From Pseudorhodoplanes sp. (GTDB lineage Bacteria > Pseudomonadota > Alphaproteobacteria > Rhizobiales > Xanthobacteraceae): a stretch of DNA of 64,000 nucleotides. Under the pieces are notes generated by a model. It had not been told where the DNA came from. It worked only from the letters and a program-made list of their open reading frames with translations, and ran no database searches. The stretch is from assembly GCA_022843165.1 (NCBI GenBank), contig JALHOD010000008.1, positions 101,198-165,197 of the forward strand, written 5' to 3'. Position 1 is the first letter of the stretch. Each line of letters starts with the position of its first letter. Positions 16,094 through 24,735 of the stretch are shown here, in pieces. The position numbers were made by a program, and so were the translations under genes.

Positions 16094-16972
16094 ATGAAAC
16101 CTGCACCATTCGAGTATGTCAGGCCGGACTCGCTGGAAGAGACATGCGCTCTGCTGGCGGCCGATGACGACGCCCGCATCATAGCCGGCGGACAGACTCT
16201 TGTTCCGATGCTGGCGATGCGTCTGGCACGACCCACGCGCCTCGTGGACATCCTGCGGCTGCGCGAATTGAACGGCATTCGCGAAGACGGCGGAGCCATC
16301 GTCATTGGCGCGGCGACGCGCCAGGCCGACGCCGAAGGACATTCGCTGGTTGCCGCGCGGCTGCCGCTGCTGGCCAAGGTTCTTCCCTGGGTTGGCCATC
16401 CGCCGACGCGCAATCGCGGCACGGTGGGGGGATCGATCGCGCATGCCGATCCGTCGGCCGAGATTCCGCTGGTATCGGTTACGCTGGGCGCCGAGATCGT
16501 GCTGCGCAGCGAAGCCGGCGTTGAAGCGATGTCAGCCGACGAATTCTTCATCGGGCCGATGGTTACGGCGATTCCGATGGGGGCATGCCTCACCGAGGTG
16601 CGGCTGCCGGTCTGGACAGCCAAGCGTGTGGGCGTCGGTTTCCACGAGATAAGTGCGCGGCGCAGCGATTTCGCTTTCGTTTCGGCGGCCGCCCAGGTGG
16701 CGCTCGATACGGCGGGCACCTGCACGCAATGCGCGATTGGCGTTGGCGGCGCCGGCGATCGGCCGGTCCGCTTTGACGGAGCATCGGCGGCGCTCGTAGG
16801 AACCAAATTATCCAACAAGGATATTGAAGATGCCGTCAATATGGATATCGGCCAGCTCGAGACCATGAGCGATCTGCATGCGTCGGCGGACTATCGCAGG
16901 CGCGTGGCCGCCGTGCTGGCCTGTCGCGCCGTCGGCGATGCGCGCGATTCCGCACTGGGATTGTCGTCATGA
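16094..16972 (+). CDS. FAD-binding (CoxM-type) subunit of a molybdenum hydroxylase (292 aa)
   Basis: Two FAD-binding motifs are visible: AGGQTLVPMLAMRLARP (about 34-50) and TRNRGTVGGSIAHADPSAE (about 100-118), typical of the medium subunit of xanthine-dehydrogenase-family enzymes. A C-terminal CO_deh_flav_C region follows. It passes electrons from the 2Fe-2S subunit to the final acceptor. Its stop overlaps the next start by 4 bases (ATGA), so the subunits are made in a coupled way. Confidence 0.93.
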   Translation: MKPAPFEYVRPDSLEETCALLAADDDARIIAGGQTLVPMLAMRLARPTRLVDILRLRELNGIREDGGAIVIGAATRQADAEGHSLVAARLPLLAKVLPWVGHPPTRNRGTVGGSIAHADPSAEIPLVSVTLGAEIVLRSEAGVEAMSADEFFIGPMVTAIPMGACLTEVRLPVWTAKRVGVGFHEISARRSDFAFVSAAAQVALDTAGTCTQCAIGVGGAGDRPVRFDGASAALVGTKLSNKDIEDAVNMDIGQLETMSDLHASADYRRRVAAVLACRAVGDARDSALGLSS

Positions 16973-17466
16973 AAGTCGAACTCACGGTGAATGGCGAGTC
17001 GCGCTTGACCGAGGTTGAGCCGCGCAAGTCGTTGCTCGACTGCCTGCGCGATAATTTCAACCTCAATGGCGCGCATGCCGGCTGCGAGCATGGCGTCTGC
17101 GGCGCATGTACGGTTCTTGTCGATGGGCAGCCGGTACGCTCCTGCCTGATGTTCGCGGTGCAGGCCGATGGCTATGCCATCACGACAATCGAGGGCCTTA
17201 CGCCTGCACCAGGTGAACTCAGCGTCATTCAGGATGCATTCTGTGAAACGCATGGCATGCAATGCGGCTATTGCACGCCCGCGATGGTGCTGACGGCGCA
17301 TGCGCTGCTGCAGCGCAACGCCGCACCGACACGCGAAGAAATCGTCGAATCGATCTCCGGCAATATCTGCCGTTGCACCGGCTATGGGCAGATTGTGGAA
17401 GCTATAGCGCTGGCAGCTGACCGGCTCTCGCGCGCGAATGCGCCACAGGGCGGAGCGGTCCGATGA
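16969..17466 (+). CDS. 2Fe-2S (CoxS-type) subunit of a molybdenum hydroxylase (165 aa)
   Basis: A plant-type ferredoxin cluster motif GCEHGVCGACTVLVDG and its distal Cys (RSC) bind one 2Fe-2S centre. CGYCTPAMV with GNICRCTGYG binds the second, in the four-helix domain. This two-cluster arrangement is diagnostic of the small subunit of three-subunit xanthine dehydrogenase/CODH-family enzymes. It overlaps both neighbours by 4 bases. Confidence 0.95.
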   Translation: MKVELTVNGESRLTEVEPRKSLLDCLRDNFNLNGAHAGCEHGVCGACTVLVDGQPVRSCLMFAVQADGYAITTIEGLTPAPGELSVIQDAFCETHGMQCGYCTPAMVLTAHALLQRNAAPTREEIVESISGNICRCTGYGQIVEAIALAADRLSRANAPQGGAVR

Positions 17467-19868
17467 GCGCCATTGCCAAACTCCGCTACGTCTCGACACC
17501 GCGCCGGGTGCGGGAAGACCGCCGCTTTGTGGCCGGCCATGGCCGCTATGTCGCGGATATCAAGGCCGAAGGCACGCTGCACGTCGCGCTGGTAGCCTCG
17601 CCGCACGCTGCTGCGCGCATCGTGTCGATCGACGCCAGCGCCGCGCTCGCCATGCCTGGCGTTCACCATGTGCTGACGGGCGAGGAACTGGCCGCCGGCA
17701 CCGATCCGCTCATGAACGGGCTGGATACGCCGGAGGTGCGCCGCTATCCGCTCGCGGTCGGGCAGGCGCGTTACGCCGGGGAATGGGTCGCGGCTGTAGT
17801 CGCCGACAGCCGCGCGCTGGCCGAGGATGCCGCCGAACGCGTGCGCATATCCTATGAAGTGTTGCCTTATGTCCTCGATGCGGAGCGTGCGCTCGAACCC
17901 GACAGCACGCCGGTGCATCCCGGCCATGGATCGAACGTACTCCTCGACCGTACCTTCGTCTGGGGGGAGGTCGACAAGCATTTCGCGGAATCTCCGTACG
18001 AACTGAGTTTTCGCGTGATCTGGGGCCGCAGTTCAACGGTGCCGATCGAGACCTTCGGGGTGCTGGCGTCATGGGATCCCTGGCGCAACATGCTGGAGGT
18101 CTGGGCCTCGATCCAGATGCCGAAATATTCCGACCAGATCGCCCGCGCCGTGCGCCTGCCGGCCAATGCCGTGCGCGTGCATCAGGATGTGGACGTCGGC
18201 GGCAGCTATGGCGTCAAGCGCGGCATCAAGCAGACGGTGATCGTGGCTTATCTGTCGCGGAGACTGGGGCGGCCGGTGCGGCTGATCGAGGATCGTCTGG
18301 AAAACATGCGCGCCGGCGATGCCCACGGCCCCGATCGCATTTTCGATGTGTCGGTGGCATTCAATGCCGAGGGCATCATCAGGTCGATGAAAATGCGGGC
18401 GCTGGACAATGTCGGCGCCTATGCCGGCCGTTCGCCGTTCCAGCTCGGCAAGCCGGTCGGCGCCATCGTCGGTCCCTATCAGATCCAGAGTGTGCAGTAC
18501 CGCGCGGTGTCGGTGACCACCAACAAGGCGGCTCAAGAGGCGGTGCGCGGATTCGGCCAGGCGCCGACGAACTATGCGATCGAGACCGCCATCGACAAAG
18601 TGGCCGAAAAGTTGGGTCTTGATCGCATCGAGATGCGGCGGCGCAATTTCATCCGCAAGGAGCAGTTTCCGTATCTGATTCCGAGCGGCAGCACTTATGA
18701 CAGCGGCGATTACCACACGGTGGTCGCCAAGGTACTCGATCATGTGCAATGGCCGGCGCTCGAACAGGAGCGCGATCGCCTGCGTGCCAAAGGGCTGCTG
18801 GCCGGGATCGGCATCGCCGCCTGTCTGGAGCCGAGCGGCGGCAATTCCTCGTTCGAGCCTTTGCTCAATCCAAAGAACACCACAACGACCTGGATGGATT
18901 CCTGCCGGATCAATGTCGATCTGCTCGGCGATATCACGGTCACGATTCACACCACATCCTCGGGGCAGGGCCACGAAACCTTGGCGGCGACGGTGGTCGG
19001 TGAGGTGCTGGAGATCGACCCCGACAAGATTCGGATCATGCGGCCGGATTCCCTGACCAGCCTGCCGAGCAATTCGCCGGTCGGCAGCCGCATGGCGATC
19101 ATGCTGGGCGGCGCCGCTTTTCATGCCGCGCACAAGCTCAAGCGCAAGCTGCTGCGTATCGCGGGCCACCAGTTTGGGCTTGCTGGCGATCAGCTTGTCT
19201 ATGCCGGCGGCGGGATTGCTGCCCGTGACGGCAAGCGCAAGCTGTCATGGATGGATCTGGTGCTGATCGCGCACCGGCATATTCATATGATGCCGCCAGA
19301 TACCGAGCCCGGACTGGAGGCGAGCCACATCTATCAGGTGCCGACCGGCGGCATATTGCCGACGCCGGACGGTCGCGTTCAGATGTATCCCTGCCATTCC
19401 TTCGAGTTTCACGTCATCCTGGTCGCCATCGATCCCGATCTCGGCAAGCCGGAAATTCGCCGTTATGTGATCGGCCACGACTGCGGAACGGTGATCAATC
19501 CTCACATCGTCAAAGGCATGACCCTCGGCGGAATCGCGCATGGAATCGGTGCGGCGTTGCTGGAGGAATTCGTCTACGACGAGCAGGGGCAGATGATCAC
19601 GCAAAGCTTCATGGATTATCTGCTGCCGTCCTCGCATGAGGTGCCAAAAGTCGAGATCGTGCATCACTGCACGCCGTCTCCATTCACCGTTCTTGGTCAG
19701 AAGGGATCCGGCGAGTCCGGTTATCTCGGCGCGCCGGCGGCCATCTCCGGCGCCATCAACGACGCGATCCGTCCGCTCGGCATTTCGGTCGGCAAACTTC
19801 CGATCCGCATTTCCGCCCTCAGCGACGCCGTTGCCGCGGCGCGCGCCAAATCATCAGTCACATCGTGA
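17463..19868 (+). CDS. molybdopterin-binding catalytic subunit of a xanthine-dehydrogenase-family hydroxylase (801 aa)
   Basis: The family framework is complete: an N-terminal RFVAGHGRYVADI region, DVDVGGSYGVKRG in place of GGGFGxK, VRGFGQAPTN in place of the RGxGRPE loop, TTSSGQGHETLAATVV, and GQKGSGESG with the catalytic Glu at about residue 751. The AYxCSFR loop that marks true CO dehydrogenase is absent, so the enzyme more likely hydroxylates a heterocyclic or aromatic ring carbon next to N, like nicotinate or quinoline oxidoreductases. The substrate loops depart from consensus, so the substrate is open. Active enzyme needs the molybdenum-cytosine-dinucleotide cofactor; no maturation genes lie here. 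Confidence 0.92.
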   Translation: MSAIAKLRYVSTPRRVREDRRFVAGHGRYVADIKAEGTLHVALVASPHAAARIVSIDASAALAMPGVHHVLTGEELAAGTDPLMNGLDTPEVRRYPLAVGQARYAGEWVAAVVADSRALAEDAAERVRISYEVLPYVLDAERALEPDSTPVHPGHGSNVLLDRTFVWGEVDKHFAESPYELSFRVIWGRSSTVPIETFGVLASWDPWRNMLEVWASIQMPKYSDQIARAVRLPANAVRVHQDVDVGGSYGVKRGIKQTVIVAYLSRRLGRPVRLIEDRLENMRAGDAHGPDRIFDVSVAFNAEGIIRSMKMRALDNVGAYAGRSPFQLGKPVGAIVGPYQIQSVQYRAVSVTTNKAAQEAVRGFGQAPTNYAIETAIDKVAEKLGLDRIEMRRRNFIRKEQFPYLIPSGSTYDSGDYHTVVAKVLDHVQWPALEQERDRLRAKGLLAGIGIAACLEPSGGNSSFEPLLNPKNTTTTWMDSCRINVDLLGDITVTIHTTSSGQGHETLAATVVGEVLEIDPDKIRIMRPDSLTSLPSNSPVGSRMAIMLGGAAFHAAHKLKRKLLRIAGHQFGLAGDQLVYAGGGIAARDGKRKLSWMDLVLIAHRHIHMMPPDTEPGLEASHIYQVPTGGILPTPDGRVQMYPCHSFEFHVILVAIDPDLGKPEIRRYVIGHDCGTVINPHIVKGMTLGGIAHGIGAALLEEFVYDEQGQMITQSFMDYLLPSSHEVPKVEIVHHCTPSPFTVLGQKGSGESGYLGAPAAISGAINDAIRPLGISVGKLPIRISALSDAVAAARAKSSVTS

Positions 19869-19875
19869 GACCGCT

Positions 19876-20853
19876 ATGATCATCGACTGTCACGGCCACC
19901 TCGTTCCACCGACATTGATCGACGCGATCCGCGCCAACGCAGGAAAGTTCCCATCGATCCGTACGATTGAAGAGGGAGGAAGCCTGGGCTTGTCCTTTGC
20001 TGGCGGCAAGGCGACCCGTCCGGTCTCAAAACCTCTGATGGATATTGTTGCGCGCACCAAATGGATGGCTGAGCAGAAGATCGACAAACAGGTGGTCGGT
20101 GCATGGCTCGACATGTTCGGTTATGAAATTCCGGCCGACGAAGGGGCGCGCTGGTCGCAACTCATCAACGAGCATCTGCTCTCGGCGGCAAAAGCCGATC
20201 CACGTTTCGTTCCGCTTGCGACCGTTCCCTTGCAGGATGGAACGACGGCGTCGAGTGTCTTGAAGGATGCGCATGCGGCCGGCTTTCGCGGCGCGATGAT
20301 CGGTACGCAGCCCAAGGGCGTCGGTGGCGTGCTCGACGATCCGTCGCTGGAGCCGTTCTGGAAAGCGGCAAATGAACTTGGCAGCGCGATCTTCATTCAT
20401 CCGGTTTTCGAAAGTGGCGACAACCGCGTCCATGACTACGGCATGGCCAACGCTGTGGGCCGCATCACCGACACGTTGATCGCGGTCAGTCGCTTGATCT
20501 ATGCCGGGCACGTGACGCGCTATCGCAATGCTAAAATCATCGTCGGGATTGGCGGGGCGGCGTTGCCCTTCGTGCTCGGCCGGTTGCGCCGGAATTACAC
20601 CATGGACAAGGATAAGCTCGGCGATCCGGACGCTGCCTTGCGGGCGCTCTATTACGATACGCTGGTACACGACTATCGTGCCCTGAAATTTTTGGCGGAG
20701 ATCGTCGGCGCCGACCGGCTGATGATGGGATCGGACATGCCGTTTCCGATCGGCGATCTCGAACCCCAGAACATTGTGACGCAGGCTGGCTTCAGCGCCG
20801 CCGAGCGCAGCGCGATCAATGGCGGACTCGCGCAACGCCTGTTCGACTGCTGA
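19876..20853 (+). CDS. ACMSD-like amidohydrolase-2 family protein lacking one metal/catalytic His (325 aa)
   Basis: The start MIIDCHGHLVPP gives the HxH metal pair (His6, His8), IFIHPVF the next His (His175), and MGSDMPFPIGD the Asp (about 287), as in 2-amino-3-carboxymuconate-6-semialdehyde decarboxylase and related metal-dependent decarboxylases. The usual HGGG segment reads VGIGGAALPF, so the His that acts as acid/base in ACMSD is missing (around residue 225). It may therefore have altered chemistry or be a hydratase or lactonase. The ATG at 19876 is chosen because the fold begins there; it lies 7 bases after the hydroxylase subunit. Confidence 0.85.
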   Translation: MIIDCHGHLVPPTLIDAIRANAGKFPSIRTIEEGGSLGLSFAGGKATRPVSKPLMDIVARTKWMAEQKIDKQVVGAWLDMFGYEIPADEGARWSQLINEHLLSAAKADPRFVPLATVPLQDGTTASSVLKDAHAAGFRGAMIGTQPKGVGGVLDDPSLEPFWKAANELGSAIFIHPVFESGDNRVHDYGMANAVGRITDTLIAVSRLIYAGHVTRYRNAKIIVGIGGAALPFVLGRLRRNYTMDKDKLGDPDAALRALYYDTLVHDYRALKFLAEIVGADRLMMGSDMPFPIGDLEPQNIVTQAGFSAAERSAINGGLAQRLFDC

Positions 20854-20871
20854 GCGGGCGGAGAGAAGCCA

Positions 20872-21345
20872 ATGAAGCTGGAAATATCAGGATCCGAAGT
20901 CATCGCGGCGCCGGTCGAGGTGTTGTGGGCGAGCCTCAACGATCCGGCCGTGCTCACCCGCTGCATTCCTGGCTGCAAGCGCATGACCGAAACCGGGCCG
21001 GACGCCTATATGGTCGAAATGCAGTTGCGCGTCGCAGCGGTAGGCGGATCGTTCGAGGGTGAAATCGCGCTCACCGACAAGGAGCCGCCGCGGCGCTGCC
21101 GGATCAGCGTGTCCGGATCCGGTTCGCTCGGGCATGGAAATGGCGAGGCGCATTTCGAGATATCCGCGCAGGACGACGGACATTCTCTGCTGAGCTATTC
21201 GGGCACCGGCGAGATCGGCGGGCTCGTGGCCGGCGTTGGCCAGCGCATCCTGAGCAGCGTGTCAAAGCATCTGATCGGGCGGTTTTTCACAGCGCTACGC
21301 CAGCAATTCGAACCGGCGGCGCAGGCCGCCGGAGCACAAAGATGA
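20872..21345 (+). CDS. CoxG-like SRPBCC-family protein (157 aa)
   Basis: A single START/SRPBCC fold typical of CoxG: LEISGSEVIAAPVEVLWASLNDPAVLTRCIPGC at the N-terminus and a C-terminal helix beginning GLVAGVGQRILSSVSKHLIG. In the Oligotropha CO dehydrogenase system CoxG helps recruit the enzyme to the membrane. Here it accompanies a non-CODH molybdenum hydroxylase, so a similar anchoring or maturation role is inferred. GGAGAG precedes the ATG; it follows the amidohydrolase gene by 18 bases. Confidence 0.88.
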   Translation: MKLEISGSEVIAAPVEVLWASLNDPAVLTRCIPGCKRMTETGPDAYMVEMQLRVAAVGGSFEGEIALTDKEPPRRCRISVSGSGSLGHGNGEAHFEISAQDDGHSLLSYSGTGEIGGLVAGVGQRILSSVSKHLIGRFFTALRQQFEPAAQAAGAQR

Positions 21346-21446
21346 CCGCCTTGCCGGCAGGCGGGAGGACGATTCACGACCGTCCAGGCCGCGGATCGGA
21401 AAGATGACCGGACTTGCATTGGTAAGAAAATAGTTGGGAGGAGATT

Positions 21447-22424
21447 ATGAGCAGATTGAAATCGATCGGGTTGGCCGCACTGGTTTCGGGGTTCATTGCC
21501 ACCACCGGTGCGTCGGCGCAGAATTTGGAGAAGGTCTCGATTGTTGTGTTCGGACCTCCGTCGCTCGGCGCTTTTCTGCCGCCAGTGATAAAAAGCCAGA
21601 AATTCGACGAGAAGCACGGTCTCTCGATCGAGTTCGTGGAACGTCCGCCGGATGCCTACACCACGCAGTTCAATTCGGGTGAATTCCAGGTCGGCGGTAG
21701 TGCCGCGCTTCTCACGGTGGGGCTCGCCGAAGAGCGCGGCGTCAAGGTGACCTATCTTTTCAACCTGTTCGATTTCTGGGGAGCCGTGGTCACGTCGCGC
21801 CCGGAGGTCAAGGAACTCAAAGATCTTGAAGGCAAGGGCCTTGTCGCGGCGCGTGGCACGACCAACTTCGTCATGTTTGACTGGTTCGCGCGTCAGCAGG
21901 GGCTCGATGTTCCGAAGCTGTCAGTGGTGAACACGGCGACGCCGGGTCTTGTCGGCTATGCCTTGGCAGACCGCGCGGTCGCGGTGCAGTTGTGGGAACC
22001 TGCCTACACAATTCTCACGACGAAAAAACCCGATATCCGGGCGCTCGATCTCAAGATTGCAGACAGCTGGAAGAAGTTTGCCGGCAGTCCCAATATTCCT
22101 TATCTCGGCGTTGCCGCGCATGTCGACTGGGCCAGCAAGAATGGCCATCTGATCCCGAAAATGTTCGCAGCCTATAAGGACGCGGCCGCATGGGTCACTG
22201 CCAATCCGGACGCGGCGTCGAAACTGATCAGCCCGAAGGGGACGCCCGAAGATCAGAAGGCGATTTCCGATCTGATCAAGGCGAATGATCGTCTCGGCAT
22301 GAACGTGGTCTGGGCTTCGCAGGTGCGCAAGGAGATCAATTCGGTCTATCAGGCCGGAAAGTCGATCGGCTTCCTTAAGGCTGACCCCAGCGCTGCAACG
22401 ATCTACGCGGGGCCGACGAAATGA
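21447..22424 (+). CDS. NitT/TauT-type ABC transporter substrate-binding protein (325 aa)
   Basis: A signal peptide (LAALVSGFIATTGASAQ) precedes an SsuA/TauA/ThiY-like two-lobe domain. ERPPDAYTTQFNSGEFQVGG, LKDLEGKGLVAARGTTNF and GYALADRAVAVQLWEP are typical binding-site strands of this family, whose members bind sulfonates, aromatic acids or pyrimidine precursors. The strong GGGAGGAG before the ATG suits a highly made binding protein. It overlaps the permease by 4 bases. Confidence 0.9.
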   Translation: MSRLKSIGLAALVSGFIATTGASAQNLEKVSIVVFGPPSLGAFLPPVIKSQKFDEKHGLSIEFVERPPDAYTTQFNSGEFQVGGSAALLTVGLAEERGVKVTYLFNLFDFWGAVVTSRPEVKELKDLEGKGLVAARGTTNFVMFDWFARQQGLDVPKLSVVNTATPGLVGYALADRAVAVQLWEPAYTILTTKKPDIRALDLKIADSWKKFAGSPNIPYLGVAAHVDWASKNGHLIPKMFAAYKDAAAWVTANPDAASKLISPKGTPEDQKAISDLIKANDRLGMNVVWASQVRKEINSVYQAGKSIGFLKADPSAATIYAGPTK

Positions 22425-23227
22425 CTCAGCAGACGCTACAATCTAACTGGACCAGCATAGTGATGCCGGTTTTGACGCGCATCGCCGTTCTCGCGGCACC
22501 CTTCGTGCTGCTGGCGGTGGCGTGGCAGATCGCGGCTTCGATGTTTCCGAGTTATCTGTTTCCCTCGCTCATCGATGTATTTCTGCGGTTCTTCAAGATT
22601 GTGGCGTCCTGGGACCAGTTCGTCCAGGTTCTGGCGACGGTCGGCCGTATCATGGCCGGCCTCGCCGGAGCTTTCGTGATCGGCGGCGCGATGGCGATCG
22701 TCATGGCGCGCTCGCGCGCCACCGACAATTTCCTGTCGCCGATCCTGACTTTCTTCCAGGGTATCCCGGCCTTGTCTTGGGTGGTGTTTGCGATCATCTG
22801 GTTCCACGGAATCGAATTCCGCATTCTGTTCATCATGATCATGACGACGCTGCCGGCCTTCACGTTCCAGATTCTGGGCGCCTTGCGGGCGGTGCCGAAG
22901 GATCTGTTTGAGATGGTGCTGTCGTTCCGTCCGACCAAGGCGCAGATGTTCCGCACGATGATCTGGCCGTCGGTGTTTCCCGAAATCGTGACCGCGTGGA
23001 AGGTGAATCTCGGCAATGCCGCGCGTGTCGTGGTGGTGGCGGAACTGGTCGGAGCGACCGGCGGCGTTGGCTATGAATTGCTGCAACAACAGCAGCTGTT
23101 CGATATGGCGGGTGCGTTGGCCTGGACGCTGCAACTGGTGATGTTCGTCATCATCGTTCAGCAGATATTGACATGGATCGAAGTTGTTGCATTTCGCTAT
23201 CGTGCCATTTCGGAGCGTTCGTTATGA
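22421..23227 (+). CDS. NitT/TauT-type ABC transporter permease (268 aa)
   Basis: Six membrane helices and the EAA-type cytoplasmic loop region DLFEMVLSFRPTKAQMFRTM, followed by IWPSVFPEIVTAWKVNLG. It forms a homodimeric channel with the neighbouring binding protein and ATPase, and overlaps both genes by 4 bases. Confidence 0.92.
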   Translation: MTQQTLQSNWTSIVMPVLTRIAVLAAPFVLLAVAWQIAASMFPSYLFPSLIDVFLRFFKIVASWDQFVQVLATVGRIMAGLAGAFVIGGAMAIVMARSRATDNFLSPILTFFQGIPALSWVVFAIIWFHGIEFRILFIMIMTTLPAFTFQILGALRAVPKDLFEMVLSFRPTKAQMFRTMIWPSVFPEIVTAWKVNLGNAARVVVVAELVGATGGVGYELLQQQQLFDMAGALAWTLQLVMFVIIVQQILTWIEVVAFRYRAISERSL

Positions 23228-24021
23228 GCAATGCCGTGTCCTCACTGGCCGTTCCCGCTCCCGGATCGAAGGCGTCCGAGCCGGAAATCCGTTTTGAGCA
23301 TGTCACGAAGACTTTCGGGCGTAGCGAAAGTGACCTGTTTCGCGCGGTCGATGACCTCAGCCTGGATGTCTATCCCGGACAAATAGTGGCCTTACTCGGC
23401 AAAACCGGTTGCGGAAAGTCGACCATGTTCAACATGATCGCCGGCCTGCTGGATCCGACCGAAGGCAAGGTGCTGGTCTCCGGCCGCGATCCGTTCCGCA
23501 ATTTCGACTGGTATCGCGGCAAGATCGCCATCGTCTTCCAGAATGACCGGCTGTTGCCGTGGCGGACGGCCATCGAGAATGTGGAACTGGGTCTGGAAAT
23601 GCTCAATGTTCCGGGCGCGCAGCGGCGGGAGACCGCCCAGCGCTGGTTGTCCCGCCTGGGGCTCGGCGGCCACGAAAACGATTATCCGCACGCCTTGTCC
23701 GGCGGCATGCGGCAGCGCGTGAGTATCGCGCGCGCCTTCGCCACCAATGCCGGATTGCTGTTATGCGACGAGCCTTTTTCCGCTCTTGACGAAATGACGG
23801 CGCAACGGTTGCGGGAGGAATTCACTAGCCTGGTGCGTGAAAACGGCAAGACGGCGGTGTTCATCACGCATTCGATCAACGAGGCGCTGCAGATCGGCGA
23901 TCGCATCGTCGTGCTAAAACGGCCGGCCAAGATCGCCTATGACATCAACCTCACCGCCGACCTTGGGTCGGCGGAAAAAGAGGCGATACGCGAGAAAATT
24001 CGCGACGTTCTGTCGGCGTGA
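23224..24021 (+). CDS. NitT/TauT-type ABC transporter ATP-binding protein (265 aa)
   Basis: Walker A reads GKTGCGKST, the signature LSGGMRQRVSIARA, and Walker B LLLCDEPFSALDE, with the switch His in FITHSI. It powers uptake through the adjoining permease. The ATG at 23224 lies inside the permease stop region (4-base overlap) and is preferred to an upstream frame extension of 17 codons. The gene ends the plus-strand operon and converges on the GntR gene. Confidence 0.93.
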   Translation: MSNAVSSLAVPAPGSKASEPEIRFEHVTKTFGRSESDLFRAVDDLSLDVYPGQIVALLGKTGCGKSTMFNMIAGLLDPTEGKVLVSGRDPFRNFDWYRGKIAIVFQNDRLLPWRTAIENVELGLEMLNVPGAQRRETAQRWLSRLGLGGHENDYPHALSGGMRQRVSIARAFATNAGLLLCDEPFSALDEMTAQRLREEFTSLVRENGKTAVFITHSINEALQIGDRIVVLKRPAKIAYDINLTADLGSAEKEAIREKIRDVLSA

Positions 24022-24073
24022 ATTCCGGAAAGCCGAGATATCTTTCACCATAGGAACCGGTGCGCGCAATGGC

Positions 24074-24730
24074 CTATTTGGTGTCGAACATCGAACGCGC
24101 GGCCGCGCAGGCATTCTCGACATGCTCGACGGCCGCCTTGCGCGCGGCTTTCGCATCGCCGGCCTGAATGGCCAGCAGAATTTTCCTCATTTCGCGGGCG
24201 CTGTGTTTGGCACGACCGGTCTTCGACATGGAGCGGGATCGCAAGAAGGTGATCCGCGCCAGCAGACCCTGCACGATCTCCTGGATGAGGCTGTTCCCGC
24301 ATCCGGCTAGCATTTCGTCGTAGAATCGGGACGTCGCATTCAATCGCCCGGCGGCGTCGCCGCTTTTGTCGGCGCCATTGAAGTCGGCAAGCGCCTCACG
24401 CATACGTTTGATGTTCTCGGCGGTCGCCCTCTCGGCGAACGCGGCGGCCACCTCGCCCTCCAGCAGGGCGCGGACCTGATAGATTTCCTTTGCCTGTTGC
24501 CATGACAGGATCGGCACAAGCGGGCCGCGATTCGGCACGATGGCCACGAGTTTCTCGGCCTCGAGGCTGCGTAGCGCCTCGCGTACCGATGGACGGCTCA
24601 CGCCCAAGCGCGTGCAGAGATCCGCCTCGATCAGGCGTTCTCCCGGCTGGAAGACGCCGCTCAGAATGGCAGTGCGCAGTTTATCGGCCGCCTGCTGCTG
24701 CACGGTCATCGGCAAGATCTTGAGGTCCAT
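24074..24730 (-). CDS. GntR-family transcriptional regulator with FCD ligand domain (218 aa)
   Basis: Winged helix at about 10-75 with ERLIEADLCTRLGVSRPSVREALRSLEAEKL, the FadR-subfamily pattern, and an all-helical FCD effector domain to about 210 (YQVRALLEGEVAAAFAERA, HVENACAAARSMF). FCD regulators usually bind organic acids. It lies 5 bases after the tandem-barrel gene in one minus-strand transcript whose promoter region holds the perfect palindrome at 25432-25450, suggesting that it controls itself and the divergent DUF1185/enamidase-like genes. Confidence 0.92.
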   Translation of the reverse strand: MDLKILPMTVQQQAADKLRTAILSGVFQPGERLIEADLCTRLGVSRPSVREALRSLEAEKLVAIVPNRGPLVPILSWQQAKEIYQVRALLEGEVAAAFAERATAENIKRMREALADFNGADKSGDAAGRLNATSRFYDEMLAGCGNSLIQEIVQGLLARITFLRSRSMSKTGRAKHSAREMRKILLAIQAGDAKAARKAAVEHVENACAAARSMFDTK

Positions 24731-24735
24731 GAGCT

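Noticed and set aside
16094..19868. Calling the CoxM/S/L-like genes carbon monoxide dehydrogenase
   Set aside because: The large subunit lacks the AYxCSFR loop, and the neighbours (amidohydrolases, monooxygenase, organic-acid transporters) fit ring hydroxylation better.
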